From contig JAILAI010000148.1 in assembly GCA_024681705.1 (NCBI GenBank), positions 1 through 49,369 on the forward strand: 49,369 nt of DNA. Reading direction: 5' to 3'. Shown here one piece after another: positions 33,006 to 41,738 of the stretch (positions are counted from its first letter, which is position 1; the number at the start of each line of letters is the position of its first letter). The notes under the pieces are model-generated. The model saw only the letters and a list, made by a program, of their open reading frames with translations, did no database searches and was not told the DNA's origin. The position numbers were made by a program, and so were the translations under genes. Source of the stretch: Prevotella sp. (GTDB lineage Bacteria; Bacteroidota; Bacteroidia; Bacteroidales; Bacteroidaceae).

Positions 33006-34340
33006 ATGAATGCAGCTAAAGTTGTAGAGAATCTTAACCAGAGATTTCCCAATGAGCCCGAGTACATCCAGGCCGTCAGTCAGGTGTTAGCAACTATCGA
33101 AGAGGAGTACAACAAGCACCCCGAATTCGACAAGTGGAACCTCATTGAGCGTCTGTGCATCCCCGATCGCGTGATTTCGTTCCGCGTAACTTGGGTTGAT
33201 GACAAGGGTAACGTCCAGACGAACATGGGTTATCGTGTGCAGCACAACAACGTGATTGGCCCGTACAAAGGTGGTATCCGTTTCCACCAGTCAGTGAACC
33301 TCGGTATCCTGAAGTTCTTGGCTTTCGAGCAGACATTCAAGAACTCTCTGACCACACTTCCCATGGGTGGCGCCAAGGGCGGTTCAGACTTCTCACCCCG
33401 CGGCAAGAGCGATGCTGAAGTGATGCGCTTCTGCCAGGCATTCATGAACGAACTCTATCGTCATATCGGTCCCGATGTGGACGTTCCCGCTGGTGATATC
33501 GGTGTTGGTGGCCGTGAGGTAGCCTACATGTTTGGCCAGTACAAGAAGCTCACTCACGAGTGGAGTGGTGTGTTCACCGGTAAGGGCCGCGAATTTGGTG
33601 GTTCACTGATCCGTCCTGAGGCAACTGGTTACGGTAATGTATACTTCCTCCAGAACATGCTGAAGACACGTGGCATCGACATGAAGGGCAAGACCGTGCT
33701 CGTTTCGGGTGCTGGTAATGTGGCTCAGTTCACCATCGAGAAGTGCATCGAGCTGGGTGCTAAGGTGCTTACCTGCTCTGATTCTGACGGTTACATCTAC
33801 GATCCCGATGGAATCGACGCCGAGAAACTCGCCTTCATCAAGGAGCTGAAGAACGTTGACCGCGGACGTATCAAGGAATATGCTGAGGAATATGGCGTGA
33901 AATACGTAGAGGGACAGAAGCCTTGGAACGAAAAGGCCGACATCGCATTGCCTTCTGCTACTCAGAACGAGATTAACGAAGAGGCTGCTAAGGCTCTCGT
34001 AGCCAACGGTGTGATTGCCGTGAGCGAGGGTGCAAACATGCCTACCACTCCTGCCGCTATCAAGGTGTTCCAGGATGCTAAGATCCTGTACTCTCCGGGT
34101 AAGGCTGCCAACGCTGGTGGTGTGGCTGTATCAGGTCTTGAGATGAGCCAGAACTCAGAGCGTCTGAGCTGGAGCCGTGAGGAAGTTGACAATAAACTTC
34201 ACAGCATCATGAACGAGATTCACGACAACTGCGTGAAGTACGGTACTGAGGCTGATGGCTACATCAACTACGTGAAGGGTGCTAACGTGGCTGGTTTCCT
34301 GAAGGTTGCCAAGGCCATGATGGCTCAGGGTATCTACTAA
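33006..34340 (+). CDS. gdhA: NADP-type glutamate dehydrogenase
   Basis: Forms glutamate from 2-oxoglutarate and ammonia, the main ammonia-assimilating step in gut and rumen Bacteroidota. 444 aa, the usual length of the hexameric bacterial form. The catalytic Lys region is LPMGGAKGGSDFSPRGKSD, the substrate-binding segment is YKGGIRFHQSVN, and PAGDIGVGGREVAYMFGQY follows. The Rossmann domain begins near VLVSGAGNVAQFT. Cofactor preference for NADP is inferred from similarity to small GdhA enzymes. It is a single-gene unit with a strong promoter and a terminator. Confidence 0.96.
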   Translation: MNAAKVVENLNQRFPNEPEYIQAVSQVLATIEEEYNKHPEFDKWNLIERLCIPDRVISFRVTWVDDKGNVQTNMGYRVQHNNVIGPYKGGIRFHQSVNLGILKFLAFEQTFKNSLTTLPMGGAKGGSDFSPRGKSDAEVMRFCQAFMNELYRHIGPDVDVPAGDIGVGGREVAYMFGQYKKLTHEWSGVFTGKGREFGGSLIRPEATGYGNVYFLQNMLKTRGIDMKGKTVLVSGAGNVAQFTIEKCIELGAKVLTCSDSDGYIYDPDGIDAEKLAFIKELKNVDRGRIKEYAEEYGVKYVEGQKPWNEKADIALPSATQNEINEEAAKALVANGVIAVSEGANMPTTPAAIKVFQDAKILYSPGKAANAGGVAVSGLEMSQNSERLSWSREEVDNKLHSIMNEIHDNCVKYGTEADGYINYVKGANVAGFLKVAKAMMAQGIY

Positions 34341-34380
34341 GCCGACAACCCTGTAAAACAGACATAGCATTTTTTCAACA

Positions 34381-34413
34381 ACAAGCCGCGTCCTGAGATG
34401 GAACGCGGCTTGT
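34381..34413 (+). terminator. gdhA terminator (may serve both strands)
   Basis: An 11-bp stem, ACAAGCCGCGT/ACGCGGCTTGT, is followed by TCTGTTTG. It lies 40 bp after the gdhA stop and 60 bp from the end of the convergent barrel gene. Confidence 0.75.
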
Positions 34414-34473
34414 TCTGTTTGTAGGGTGTGAGATGAAAGGGGGAGGGGAGTTGTTACAAGAAAACCTTACGAT

Positions 34474-35007
34474 TTAGAACGTTACACCAACATCGATACC
34501 AATACCGCTCACGTCAGAAACCAAGGCACTTAGACCAACATTGAGATTCAGCGTTTTGACAACATGAAAGTCAATGCCAACCTTCGCCTTGATGATGGGC
34601 GAGAACCTATTGTCGTAATTCTCTTTGCAGGGCGTCTTGTCGGGATAATAGCCGCCACCTGCCTCGATGCCAAATAAAAACGAGTTGTTCGAATGTGCAT
34701 TGAAAGGCAGGTAATATGTATAGTCAGCATATAAAGGAATGAAAGGCACCTTGCCATTTTCATTTGTGGGGTCAGCGTCGTCGGAGATATCCGTTTGCTG
34801 GTAACCTGTCCCAATTCCCAGATAGTGTTTTCGATTGAAACGCCATCCGGCTGAAACGTCAATGTGTCGTTCTAGGCAATGAATGCCAACCGATGTGCCA
34901 GCTTTCAAGCCAAACTGACATCTGCCGTACTCGATTCTCTGAGCATTTCCCTTTATAGGGAAGATCACGAATAATACCGTGAGAAAATACATGCTTAAAC
35001 TCTTCAT
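34474..35007 (-). CDS. Small outer-membrane beta-barrel protein
   Basis: 177 aa, with signal peptide MKSLSMYFLTVLFVIFPIKG. The mature part has alternating beta strands and aromatic girdle residues (CQFGLKAGTSVGIHC, WRFNRKHYLGIGTGYQQTDI, FIPLYADYTYYLPF, LNLNVGLSALVSD) and ends in Phe (GVTF), as outer-membrane barrels often do. About eight strands would fit. The frame extends upstream to 35088, but the signal peptide sets the start at 35007. Function is unknown; such barrels are often structural or adhesin-like. Confidence 0.8.
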   Translation of the reverse strand: MKSLSMYFLTVLFVIFPIKGNAQRIEYGRCQFGLKAGTSVGIHCLERHIDVSAGWRFNRKHYLGIGTGYQQTDISDDADPTNENGKVPFIPLYADYTYYLPFNAHSNNSFLFGIEAGGGYYPDKTPCKENYDNRFSPIIKAKVGIDFHVVKTLNLNVGLSALVSDVSGIGIDVGVTF

Positions 35008-35383
35008 TTTCTTTTTCAAATATTGTTTGTTACCTAATAAATGTTGTAGGGGCAAAAACATTGCATGCTGAGATGTCAAATTAAACAATCTTAACAGAGT
35101 GCGGTCTTGTTTCTAATTCTTGTGTTTTATTAAAATGCTTCAAGTGGTGCTTTAACTATTTGATTCATAGTGCTTTAGGTGGTAATATCGTAGTGCTTCT
35201 TCGGGGCGATGCAGGACATAAAGTCTTCTGTTAGAAAGCTCCGCTAACACCCATTGGCAAGATGAACAACTCCCGCATACGCCGAAAAGAAATGCAATGG
35301 ATGCTAGAGAAAGGCATTCGTGTTATCAAGGTCGACTTGTATATTATCACGATTCATTTTGCAGCACCCTCTTTTTCGTAGCC
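35008..35383. other. Intergenic gap with degenerate sequence
   Basis: 376 bp between two minus-strand genes. It holds the GH97-like scrap at 35235-35381 and, left of it, loosely repeated AGTGCTTTAGGTGG-like sequence near 35142-35205. No intact gene and no clear promoter for the barrel gene were seen. Confidence 0.6.
35235..35381 (+). pseudogene. Gene scrap resembling a GH97 glycoside hydrolase
   Basis: One open stretch of 48 codons between stops reads TPIGKMNNSRIRRKEMQWML followed by EKGIRVIKVDLY. This resembles the (beta/alpha)8-barrel segment of GH97 alpha-glycosidases, where RRxEMxWxxxxGIKGVKVDF is common. The similarity ends abruptly after the VD motif, and nothing on either side continues it. 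It is likely a leftover of a deleted gene, recognised from memory rather than by alignment. Confidence 0.4.
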
Positions 35384-36859
35384 TTATTTCCGTTGTGGAA
35401 ACTGGTCGGTGCGGAAGGGCACGGCTGGAAGTCCTCGGTGATTGATTAAGTTTCCAGGCAAGAAGTTTTGAAAGCAGTAGCGGACGGCAACAGGCTCCGC
35501 AACCTCTGTGCTGCTGACGACGACACTCTTGTGCTGCTCGTTGACGGTTGCCATAGCGGGATGGAATACACCGTCGGCTCCTGACACTTCGAAGCCATGA
35601 ATGTCTCTGCGGGGACTGAGGCCGCCCTCAGCATGTCTGAAGAAAACCTCAATCTCAGAGCCATTGATCACCATGTGGTCGTACTCGGGACTGTCGCCTG
35701 CTATCTGATGGCAACCATAGGTATGGTGGAGCACGCTGTAGGCAAAGCGATAGCCTACGTCACGCTTGTTGGCAGGATGAATCTGCGAAGATTCATAGGG
35801 CTCCACCAAGTCGTTGGTCACAATGCAGTAGCAATTGTCAATGATGCGTGTTGCGGCGTGCTGAGCTTCGCGTAGTAGGGCACCGCTCTCTCCGTCAGCT
35901 CCACCATAGCCTGCCCAGGGCGCTATCTCTGCTTGATAGAAAGGTAGTTCGGCGGGAGGGCCGTCAAAGTCATTACGCCATTGCTCCACCATGTTTTTCA
36001 TGCGTTGCGCGTAGGTGGCATGCTTGCCCACATTAGCCTCACCCTGATACCAAAGGAACCCCTTGACAGTGTAGTGACGAAGGGGATGGAGAAGGCCGTT
36101 GTACATGACCATCGGCGCATACCATCGCCAACGACCATCCTCGTAGCCGCGCTCTAACTCTAATTGGAGGTCGAAGTCGGCGTAGGTCTCTAGAATTTCA
36201 CGGGGAGTCCACCCCTCTACGCTCGACCCTCCCCAGGCACAGGCGATGATACCCACTGGAACGTTGAGCACCTGGGTGAGCATCTTGGCGAAGTACCAAG
36301 CCGAGGCGCTCATCTGTGGGGCTGTCGTGTAGCTTGGTTTCTGCCACTTGCAGTTGCTCGCCCACTCCTGTGGACGGTCGCTACCTCTCGTGGGTACCGT
36401 TGCCATACGGATGCATGATGCCCACTGAGCAGCAAGGGCTATTTCTTCATTGCCGTCACGTATGGGGCAATTGTCAAAGCCATTGAGCGGCATTTGCATG
36501 TTCGACTGTCCGGAGCAGAACCACACCTCACCAATGAGCACGTCGTTGAGTGTGATGAGTGTCTGTTGGCCGATGGTAAAGGTCAGCGTCTGCGGCTTCA
36601 TGCTCGCGGGTGGTGTGGGCAACCATACGTGCCACGTGCTATCGGCAGCCGCCTTGGCCGTCACGCCTTCAGACGTCCAATCTCCTTTGACGCTGACCAC
36701 AGCACCCGGGGTGGCTTTTCCCCAAAGTCGCACGTTGGTCTGCTGCTGGAGCACCATGTTAGAACTGATGATGTCGGGCAGTACAAGCACCGCCTCACTG
36801 GCACTGACGGGAGTAATGATCGCCAAAGCTGCCATAATGACAAAAATGAATCTCCTCAT
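35384..36859 (-). CDS. Sialate O-acetylesterase-like SGNH hydrolase, exported
   Basis: 491 aa, with signal peptide MRRFIFVIMAALAIITPVSA. The fold is an SGNH/GDSL esterase of the SASA (DUF303) family: the nucleophile Ser lies in WFCSGQSNMQMPL, the oxyanion Gly region in CAWGGSSVEGWTP, Asn/Gln in FLWYQGEANVGKH, and the catalytic His in SSQIHPANKRDVGYRFA. An N-terminal beta-sandwich (about residues 25-105) is normal for the family. It removes O-acetyl groups from sialic acid or from plant polysaccharides such as xylan; which one is not settled by context. The next minus-strand gene upstream is unrelated. Confidence 0.9.
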   Translation of the reverse strand: MRRFIFVIMAALAIITPVSASEAVLVLPDIISSNMVLQQQTNVRLWGKATPGAVVSVKGDWTSEGVTAKAAADSTWHVWLPTPPASMKPQTLTFTIGQQTLITLNDVLIGEVWFCSGQSNMQMPLNGFDNCPIRDGNEEIALAAQWASCIRMATVPTRGSDRPQEWASNCKWQKPSYTTAPQMSASAWYFAKMLTQVLNVPVGIIACAWGGSSVEGWTPREILETYADFDLQLELERGYEDGRWRWYAPMVMYNGLLHPLRHYTVKGFLWYQGEANVGKHATYAQRMKNMVEQWRNDFDGPPAELPFYQAEIAPWAGYGGADGESGALLREAQHAATRIIDNCYCIVTNDLVEPYESSQIHPANKRDVGYRFAYSVLHHTYGCHQIAGDSPEYDHMVINGSEIEVFFRHAEGGLSPRRDIHGFEVSGADGVFHPAMATVNEQHKSVVVSSTEVAEPVAVRYCFQNFLPGNLINHRGLPAVPFRTDQFPQRK

Positions 36860-36885
36860 TGGATGGTTGTTTTGGATTGCTGCCG

Positions 36886-36893
36886 CAAAGTTA
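36886..36893 (-). promoter_or_regulatory. Promoter core of the sialate esterase gene
   Basis: Minus-strand TAACTTTG 27 bp before the ATG at 36859. No TTTG at the proper distance. Confidence 0.4.
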
Positions 36894-37250
36894 CGGTATT
36901 TTTCTTATAATTGTTACCCTTTTTCAAAACAATATACGTAAGAAATGATGCAAAAATATGCCGTTGTGGTTGCCGGTTCTAGTCCGTAATATTTATCTCA
37001 GTAATATGATAGCACACTCGCAAAGTCACTTTCCAACTGCTGAGTGCCGACGAACGCCCCGACTTTTTCCTTGAAGATGTCAAAACTACGAATCTATGAA
37101 GTAGGAGATAACCATCCTTCAGTATGATTCGGTACAAGACAATAGACAACTGTCAGAGAAACAGATACAGAAGATTGACTCTCGACGATTTGGTCGATAC
37201 CAGCCCTGGAACTCTCAATGACAAGAATGGCATATTGGCGACCTTGCGGC

Positions 37251-37312
37251 AAAAAATCTAGATTTTTTTCATCGAAAGCGGCGGTTTCGACAAATTTTTT
37301 CTAGATTTTTTC
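37251..37312. repeat. TCTAGA-bounded inverted-repeat element, copy 2
   Basis: TCTAGA at 37257-37262 and 37300-37305, exactly 43 bp apart as in copy 1 (10109 and 10152). The A-run, the two T-runs and the core CGAAAGCGGCGGTTTCGAC are kept. Here it lies between two genes in the same direction, so it is not tied to convergent ends. Confidence 0.75.
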
Positions 37313-37357
37313 TTTTGGTTTCAGAAAGGGGTATTTAGTCGCTCGATGAAATGGCTT

Positions 37358-37445
37358 ATGAATATTGGCGCAATTCGTCACGAATATTGGCGCAATTCGT
37401 CATGAATATTGGCGCAATTAGTTGTGTAAATTGGCGTATTTACTT
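37358..37445. repeat. 22-bp tandem array, four units (AATATTGGCGCAATT)
   Basis: Units begin at 37358, 37380, 37402 and 37424 with exact 22-bp spacing. The first three are nearly identical (ATGAATATTGGCGCAATTCG); the fourth is diverged. ATTGGCGC is the reverse complement of GCGCCAAT in the array at 3369, so the two are related in opposite orientation. Confidence 0.9.
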
Positions 37446-37484
37446 GAGAAGGGCGTTGGGACTCTTACGCGATGGAAAAGAAGA

Positions 37485-37524
37485 CGCCCCACATCGTCCG
37501 TAATAGGGTAGGAGATGTAGGGCG
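37485..37524 (-). terminator. Terminator of the BspA-like gene
   Basis: Imperfect stem CGCCCCACATC/GATGTAGGGCG (one mismatch) with an 18-nt loop, about 25 bp after the stop. On the minus strand it is followed by TCTTCTTTTCC. Confidence 0.5.
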
Positions 37525-37549
37525 CTATACTTTTATTAGTGGATTGTCA

Positions 37550-38827
37550 CTATCGGCGAATCATTTCGATGTTACGGAAAGTGCTCCAAGGAAGTTTCGG
37601 ATTGTTGCGATAGGCGGTGGGACTTGGCACATAGAGCACACCATCCTTCTGGAACTGCTTTGAGAAGGAGTTCTTCTTAATCTTCGGAGGAATGCCCGAG
37701 CGAGAAGTCACCGTCATGAGGCTTCCGCAATTGTCGAACGCATCGCTTTCTATCTGCTTCACACTAGTGGGAATGTCAACCATATCGAGACTGGCGCATC
37801 CGTTGAAGGCATCGCTCTCGATAGTCTTGATATTGTTGGTGATTTCGATGCGAGCCAAGTTAGAGCAGTTGCGGAACATCTTCGACGAGATCTTGTCGAT
37901 GGCTGTAGGCAGATTGACTAGGCTGAGGCTTGAACATCCGTCAAACACGGCGCTTCCAATCTTGCGAATGGAATTCGGCAGGTAGACACTATCGAGGCTT
38001 GCGCAGTCCTTGAAGGCATCGTTCTTGATTTCGGTGATGCTATTGCTGATGCTGACGTACGAGAGACTTGTGCACTCTTCGAAGCATCCAGAGGGAATGG
38101 AGCTGATGCTGGTGGAGAAACTGAACTCCTGAAGCGATGAGCAGTTCCTGAAGAGATCAGAGCCCAGATCCTTCACGGTGTTGGGCAGCTCGATGCTCGT
38201 GAGCGAGGCGCAATCCTTGAAAGCGCTGCTACCAATCTTCGATACGGTAGACGGAATGGCAACAGCTGTCAGGCTTGTGCAACCTTCGAATAAGTCTGAA
38301 GGCAACTGCTTGATGCCATCGGGAATGTTGACCACCTTCAGTGCGGTGCAACGACGGAAGAGTCCGCTTCCAAGGGCGGTCATTCCGTTATGCATCACAA
38401 CGTTCCTGAGGCTGCTACAACCCTCGAATGTGGCGCTCTTCAGCTCTAGAACGCTGTTGGGTATGGTTATCTCTTCGAGTGTGGTGCAGCCCTTGAATGC
38501 TTCTGCACCAATCTTTGTGACCGTCGTGGGAATGCTGATGGCCGACAGAGTAACGCAATCCTTGAAAGCTCCGCCGTCGATTTCCTCTACGTAGTAGGTC
38601 ACACTGTCCTCCTCGAATTTCTCGGGAATGTCTACGAAGCCAGCATACAGGTTGACTCCGGCAACCACCTTCGCTTTGTTGTTCTTGGCATCCAGCTTGT
38701 AATTGATGCCGTCTACGATAGCCTGAGTAGCCTTTTTAGGCTTGGCCAGAAGCGGCGATGCCGCCATAGCAGCTGTGGCCGACATAATCAGAGCCACAGT
38801 ACAGAGGGTTTTCAATGTCTGTTTCAT
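37550..38827 (-). CDS. BspA-like leucine-rich repeat protein, exported
   Basis: 425 aa, with signal peptide MKQTLKTLCTVALIMSATAA. From about residue 85, some 13 consecutive 23-residue LRR_5 repeats follow the pattern AFxxCxSLxxIxIPxSVxxIGxx, with almost no length variation. They end near KNSFSKQFQKDGVLYVPSPT, a normal cap for the family. BspA-type proteins of oral and gut Bacteroidota bind host matrix proteins or other bacteria on the cell surface. No C-terminal sorting domain is visible, so surface location is inferred from the family. A promoter lies 33 bp upstream. Confidence 0.92.
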   Translation of the reverse strand: MKQTLKTLCTVALIMSATAAMAASPLLAKPKKATQAIVDGINYKLDAKNNKAKVVAGVNLYAGFVDIPEKFEEDSVTYYVEEIDGGAFKDCVTLSAISIPTTVTKIGAEAFKGCTTLEEITIPNSVLELKSATFEGCSSLRNVVMHNGMTALGSGLFRRCTALKVVNIPDGIKQLPSDLFEGCTSLTAVAIPSTVSKIGSSAFKDCASLTSIELPNTVKDLGSDLFRNCSSLQEFSFSTSISSIPSGCFEECTSLSYVSISNSITEIKNDAFKDCASLDSVYLPNSIRKIGSAVFDGCSSLSLVNLPTAIDKISSKMFRNCSNLARIEITNNIKTIESDAFNGCASLDMVDIPTSVKQIESDAFDNCGSLMTVTSRSGIPPKIKKNSFSKQFQKDGVLYVPSPTAYRNNPKLPWSTFRNIEMIRR

Positions 38828-38860
38828 ATTTGGTGTTTACTGATTCTTGAAAAGCATTTG

Positions 38861-38891
38861 CAAAAATAATTCTTTTTTGTGGAACCGCCAA
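38861..38891 (-). promoter_or_regulatory. Promoter of the BspA-like gene
   Basis: Minus strand: TTG (38889-38891), 20 bp, TATTTTTG (38861-38868), 33 bp before the ATG at 38827. Confidence 0.6.
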
Positions 38892-38932
38892 TAAAAATCT
38901 GTATAAAATACGTATGTTTGGGAAAAAATGAC

Positions 38933-38940
38933 TACCTTTG
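38933..38940 (+). promoter_or_regulatory. Promoter core of the nuo operon
   Basis: TACCTTTG followed by CACCC. The TTTG at 38917 is only 12 bp upstream, so the -33 element is poor. Transcription would start near 38947, which excludes the ATG at 38928 as the nuoA start. Confidence 0.5.
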
Positions 38941-39002
38941 CACCCAAAATAAGCTGCTATTGGTGTTTAGCGAAGCAATTATATTATAACAATTACACAT
39001 AT

Positions 39003-39353
39003 ATGTATTTTACTTTGTTAATTACCGTCATTCTGACGGCTGTCGTCTTGGTAGTAGGCGCTTATGTCGTTGCCAAGCTGATAGGCCCACGCTCGTACAA
39101 CAAGGTGAAAGGAGAACCGTATGAGTGCGGTATTCCCACCCGAGGGTCGTCGTGGTTGCCTGTTAGTATTGGCTACTACCTGTTTGCCATCCTCTTCCTC
39201 ATCTTCGATGTGGAGACGGTGTTCCTGTACCCGTGGGCAGTGGTGGTGAAGGAGTTCGGTGCGATGGCGTTGCTGAGCATTGGCTTCTTCTTGGTCGTTT
39301 TAGTATTTGGCTTGGCCTATGCCTGGCGGAAAGGAGCACTTGAATGGAAGTAA
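39003..39353 (+). CDS. nuoA: NADH-quinone oxidoreductase subunit A
   Basis: 116 aa, with three membrane helices; part of the membrane arm near the quinone site of complex I. Family marks are KVKGEPYECGIPTRGSSWLP after helix 1 and FLIFDVETVFLYPWAVV in helix 2. A longer frame from 38928 would begin inside the promoter core; MYFTLLITVIL at 39003 fits the family. It overlaps nuoB by 10 bp and is the first gene of the operon. Confidence 0.93.
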   Translation: MYFTLLITVILTAVVLVVGAYVVAKLIGPRSYNKVKGEPYECGIPTRGSSWLPVSIGYYLFAILFLIFDVETVFLYPWAVVVKEFGAMALLSIGFFLVVLVFGLAYAWRKGALEWK

Positions 39354-40057
39354 GAAAGCCGAAAATAAAGAGCATTCCCTACGACGAGTTCAAGGACAAC
39401 TCAACGTTGGAGAAGATTGTCGACGAGCTGCATGAAGGTGGAGTGAACGTGGTAACGGGTAGCTTGGATCAGCTTATCAACTGGGGTCGTTCCAACTCTC
39501 TGTGGTCGCTGACGTTTGCAACGTCGTGCTGCGGTATCGAGTTCATGGCCTGTGGCTGCTCTCGCTACGACTTTGCCCGCTTCGGATTCGAGGTGACACG
39601 TAACTCACCCCGTCAGGCCGACCTCATCATGTGTGCTGGTACGATTACCCATAAGATGGCACCTGCACTGAAGCGTCTGTACGACGAGATGGCCGAACCG
39701 AAATATGTGATTGCCGTAGGTGGTTGCGCCATCAGCGGTGGTCCGTTCAAGTCGAGCTATCATGTGGTGAAGGGTATCGAAGAGATTGTTCCCGTCGACG
39801 TATTCATTCCAGGCTGCCCGCCGCGTCCAGAGGCCATTATGTATGGCATGATGCAGCTCCAGCGTAAGGTGAAGATTGAGAAATTCTTTGGTGGAGCCAA
39901 CCATAAGCAAGACAAAGAAGAGCGTGAGCTGGGCGTTTCGAACGAGGAACTCACGGCCCGCCGTCTGGGCGATCATCGCCGCGAAACCATCGTGGTGACC
40001 GATGTGCCCGAGAAGTTTGTTGACGAACTAAAAGCTAGCAAGGAGGAGAACGCATGA
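39344..40057 (+). CDS. nuoB: NADH-quinone oxidoreductase subunit B
   Basis: 237 aa, carrying iron-sulfur cluster N2, the last electron carrier before quinone. The ligands are visible: the paired Cys in TSCCGIEFMACGCSRYDFAR, the third in VGGCAISGGPF and the fourth in IPGCPPRPEA. A C-terminal extension of about 50 charged residues (HKQDKEERELGVSNEEL ...) is longer than in E. coli. It overlaps nuoA by 10 bp and nuoCD by 4 bp (ATGA), which implies translational coupling. Confidence 0.96.
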   Translation: MEVRKPKIKSIPYDEFKDNSTLEKIVDELHEGGVNVVTGSLDQLINWGRSNSLWSLTFATSCCGIEFMACGCSRYDFARFGFEVTRNSPRQADLIMCAGTITHKMAPALKRLYDEMAEPKYVIAVGGCAISGGPFKSSYHVVKGIEEIVPVDVFIPGCPPRPEAIMYGMMQLQRKVKIEKFFGGANHKQDKEERELGVSNEELTARRLGDHRRETIVVTDVPEKFVDELKASKEENA

Positions 40058-41667
40058 AATTAGAGAATCTTGTATTTGATTTCGAGAAGTTTGCCTCTGA
40101 GATGGCAAATCTGAAAGAGAAGAAGCATTTTGACTATCTGGTGACCATCATCGGCGAAGATTTCGGAGCTGAGGAAGGTCTGGGATGTATCTATATCCTT
40201 GAGAACACCGATACGCACGAGCGTTGTAGCGTGAAGATGCTAGCTCGCACGCAGATGTGCGGCGATGGTATGTCGTCGAACGGTACCGGAGAAACCGACG
40301 GTCAGATGATTCCCTACATTCCAACCGTTTCGAAAATCTGGCGCGTAGCCGATCTGTTGGAGCGCGAGGTCTACGACTTCTTCGGAATCGTGTTCCTGGG
40401 ACATCCCGACATGCGCCGTCTGTTCCTTCGTTCCGACTTCAAGGGCTTCCCCTTCCGCAAGGATTGGAAGTTCGACGATTCCTATTCGCTGGAAGACGAC
40501 GATGAGCCCAACTACGGTTTGGAATACTGGCTCGACAAGGACGGAAACCTGCAATCGAAGCAGAACCGCCTGTTCACCGACGACGAATATGTAATCAATA
40601 TCGGTCCGCAACACCCGTCGACACACGGTGTGCTCCGCCTTCAGACGGTTGTAGACGGCGAGACCGTGAAGAGAGTCTACCCCCATTTGGGATACATCCA
40701 TCGCGGCATCGAGAAGATGTGTGAGACGATGACCTATCCGCAGACTTTGGCTTTGACCGACCGTCTGAACTATCTGAGCGCTATGATGCATCGTCATGCA
40801 CTCGTTGGAGTCATCGAAGAAGGCATGGGTATCGAGCTGACCGACCGCATTCAGTACATCCGTACGATTATGGATGAGTTGCAACGACTCGATTCTCATT
40901 TGCTCTATGTGGGTTGCTGTGCTCAGGATATGGGCGCGCTGACGGCCTTCCTCTATTCTATGCGCGACCGTGAGCATGTGCTCAATTGCATGGAAGAGAC
41001 CACGGGCGGACGACTCATTCAGAACTATTATAGAATTGGTGGCCTGCAGGACGATATCGATCCCAACTTCGTGAAGAACGTGAAGGACTTGGTGAAGTAT
41101 ATGAAGCCCATCATTCAGGAGTATGTCGACGTGTTTGGCGACAACATCATCACCCACAACCGCTTTGAGAAGGTGGGTCCGATGAGTCTCGAGAACTGTA
41201 TCAGCTATGCGGTGACGGGTCCTGCCGGTCGTGCTTCTGGCTGGAAGAACGACGTGCGTAAGAACCATCCCTATGCGATGTACGACAAAGTGGAGTGGGA
41301 GCAGATTACCATGACCGGTTGCGACACGATGGACCGCTACACCTGCCATATCAAGGAAATGTATCAGAGTCTTGCCATTATCGAGCAGCTCATCGACAAC
41401 ATTCCCGTGGGCGACTTCTATGTGAAGCAGAAACCCATCATCAAAGTTCCCGAGGGACAGTGGTACTTCTCTGTTGAAGGCGCCAGCGGTGAGTTTGGCG
41501 TTTATCTCGATTCAAAAGGCGACAAGAGCCCTTATCGCTTGAAGATGCGCCCGATGGGCCTCTCGCTGACAGGTGCTCTCGATCCGATGTTGCGCGGTCA
41601 GAAGATTGCCGACCTCGTTGCAACAGGTGCCGCCATTGACTTTGTAATACCCGATATCGACAGATAA
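40054..41667 (+). CDS. nuoCD: Fused NADH-quinone oxidoreductase subunit C/D
   Basis: 537 aa. Residues 1 to about 160 are NuoC (REVYDFFGIVFLGHPDMRRL, FRKDW). The rest is NuoD (INIGPQHPSTHGVLRLQ, YIHRGIEKMCETMTYPQ), including quinone-site residues and the end SLTGALDPMLRGQKIADL. The fusion occurs in several bacterial groups. NuoD contacts cluster N2 of NuoB. The ATG overlaps the nuoB stop. It is followed by a 71-bp gap before nuoH, the largest inside the operon. Confidence 0.96.
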   Translation: MKLENLVFDFEKFASEMANLKEKKHFDYLVTIIGEDFGAEEGLGCIYILENTDTHERCSVKMLARTQMCGDGMSSNGTGETDGQMIPYIPTVSKIWRVADLLEREVYDFFGIVFLGHPDMRRLFLRSDFKGFPFRKDWKFDDSYSLEDDDEPNYGLEYWLDKDGNLQSKQNRLFTDDEYVINIGPQHPSTHGVLRLQTVVDGETVKRVYPHLGYIHRGIEKMCETMTYPQTLALTDRLNYLSAMMHRHALVGVIEEGMGIELTDRIQYIRTIMDELQRLDSHLLYVGCCAQDMGALTAFLYSMRDREHVLNCMEETTGGRLIQNYYRIGGLQDDIDPNFVKNVKDLVKYMKPIIQEYVDVFGDNIITHNRFEKVGPMSLENCISYAVTGPAGRASGWKNDVRKNHPYAMYDKVEWEQITMTGCDTMDRYTCHIKEMYQSLAIIEQLIDNIPVGDFYVKQKPIIKVPEGQWYFSVEGASGEFGVYLDSKGDKSPYRLKMRPMGLSLTGALDPMLRGQKIADLVATGAAIDFVIPDIDR

Positions 41668-41738
41668 GCAAATGAATGAACAGGAACCGAACGCGCTTCT
41701 GTTGATTCATGTTCGTTCCTAAGAAAAAGAAAGAATAT

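Larger units (their letters stand above)
36860..37549. other. 690-bp gap with TCTAGA element and 22-bp array
   Basis: No intact gene. After the esterase promoter comes about 300 bp of unrecognised sequence, including a short frame with LSEKQIQKIDSRRFGRYQPW near 37150-37215 that may be a gene scrap. Then follow the second TCTAGA element (37251-37312), the 22-bp array (37358-37445) and the terminator of the BspA gene (37485-37524). Confidence 0.7.

Noticed and set aside
38928..39002. Upstream ATG for nuoA at 38928
   Set aside because: The promoter core TACCTTTG lies inside this stretch, and the extra 25 residues are not seen in the family.
40240..41349. 369-codon open frame antisense to nuoCD
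   Set aside because: A shadow of nuoCD, which is certain from its motifs and operon position.
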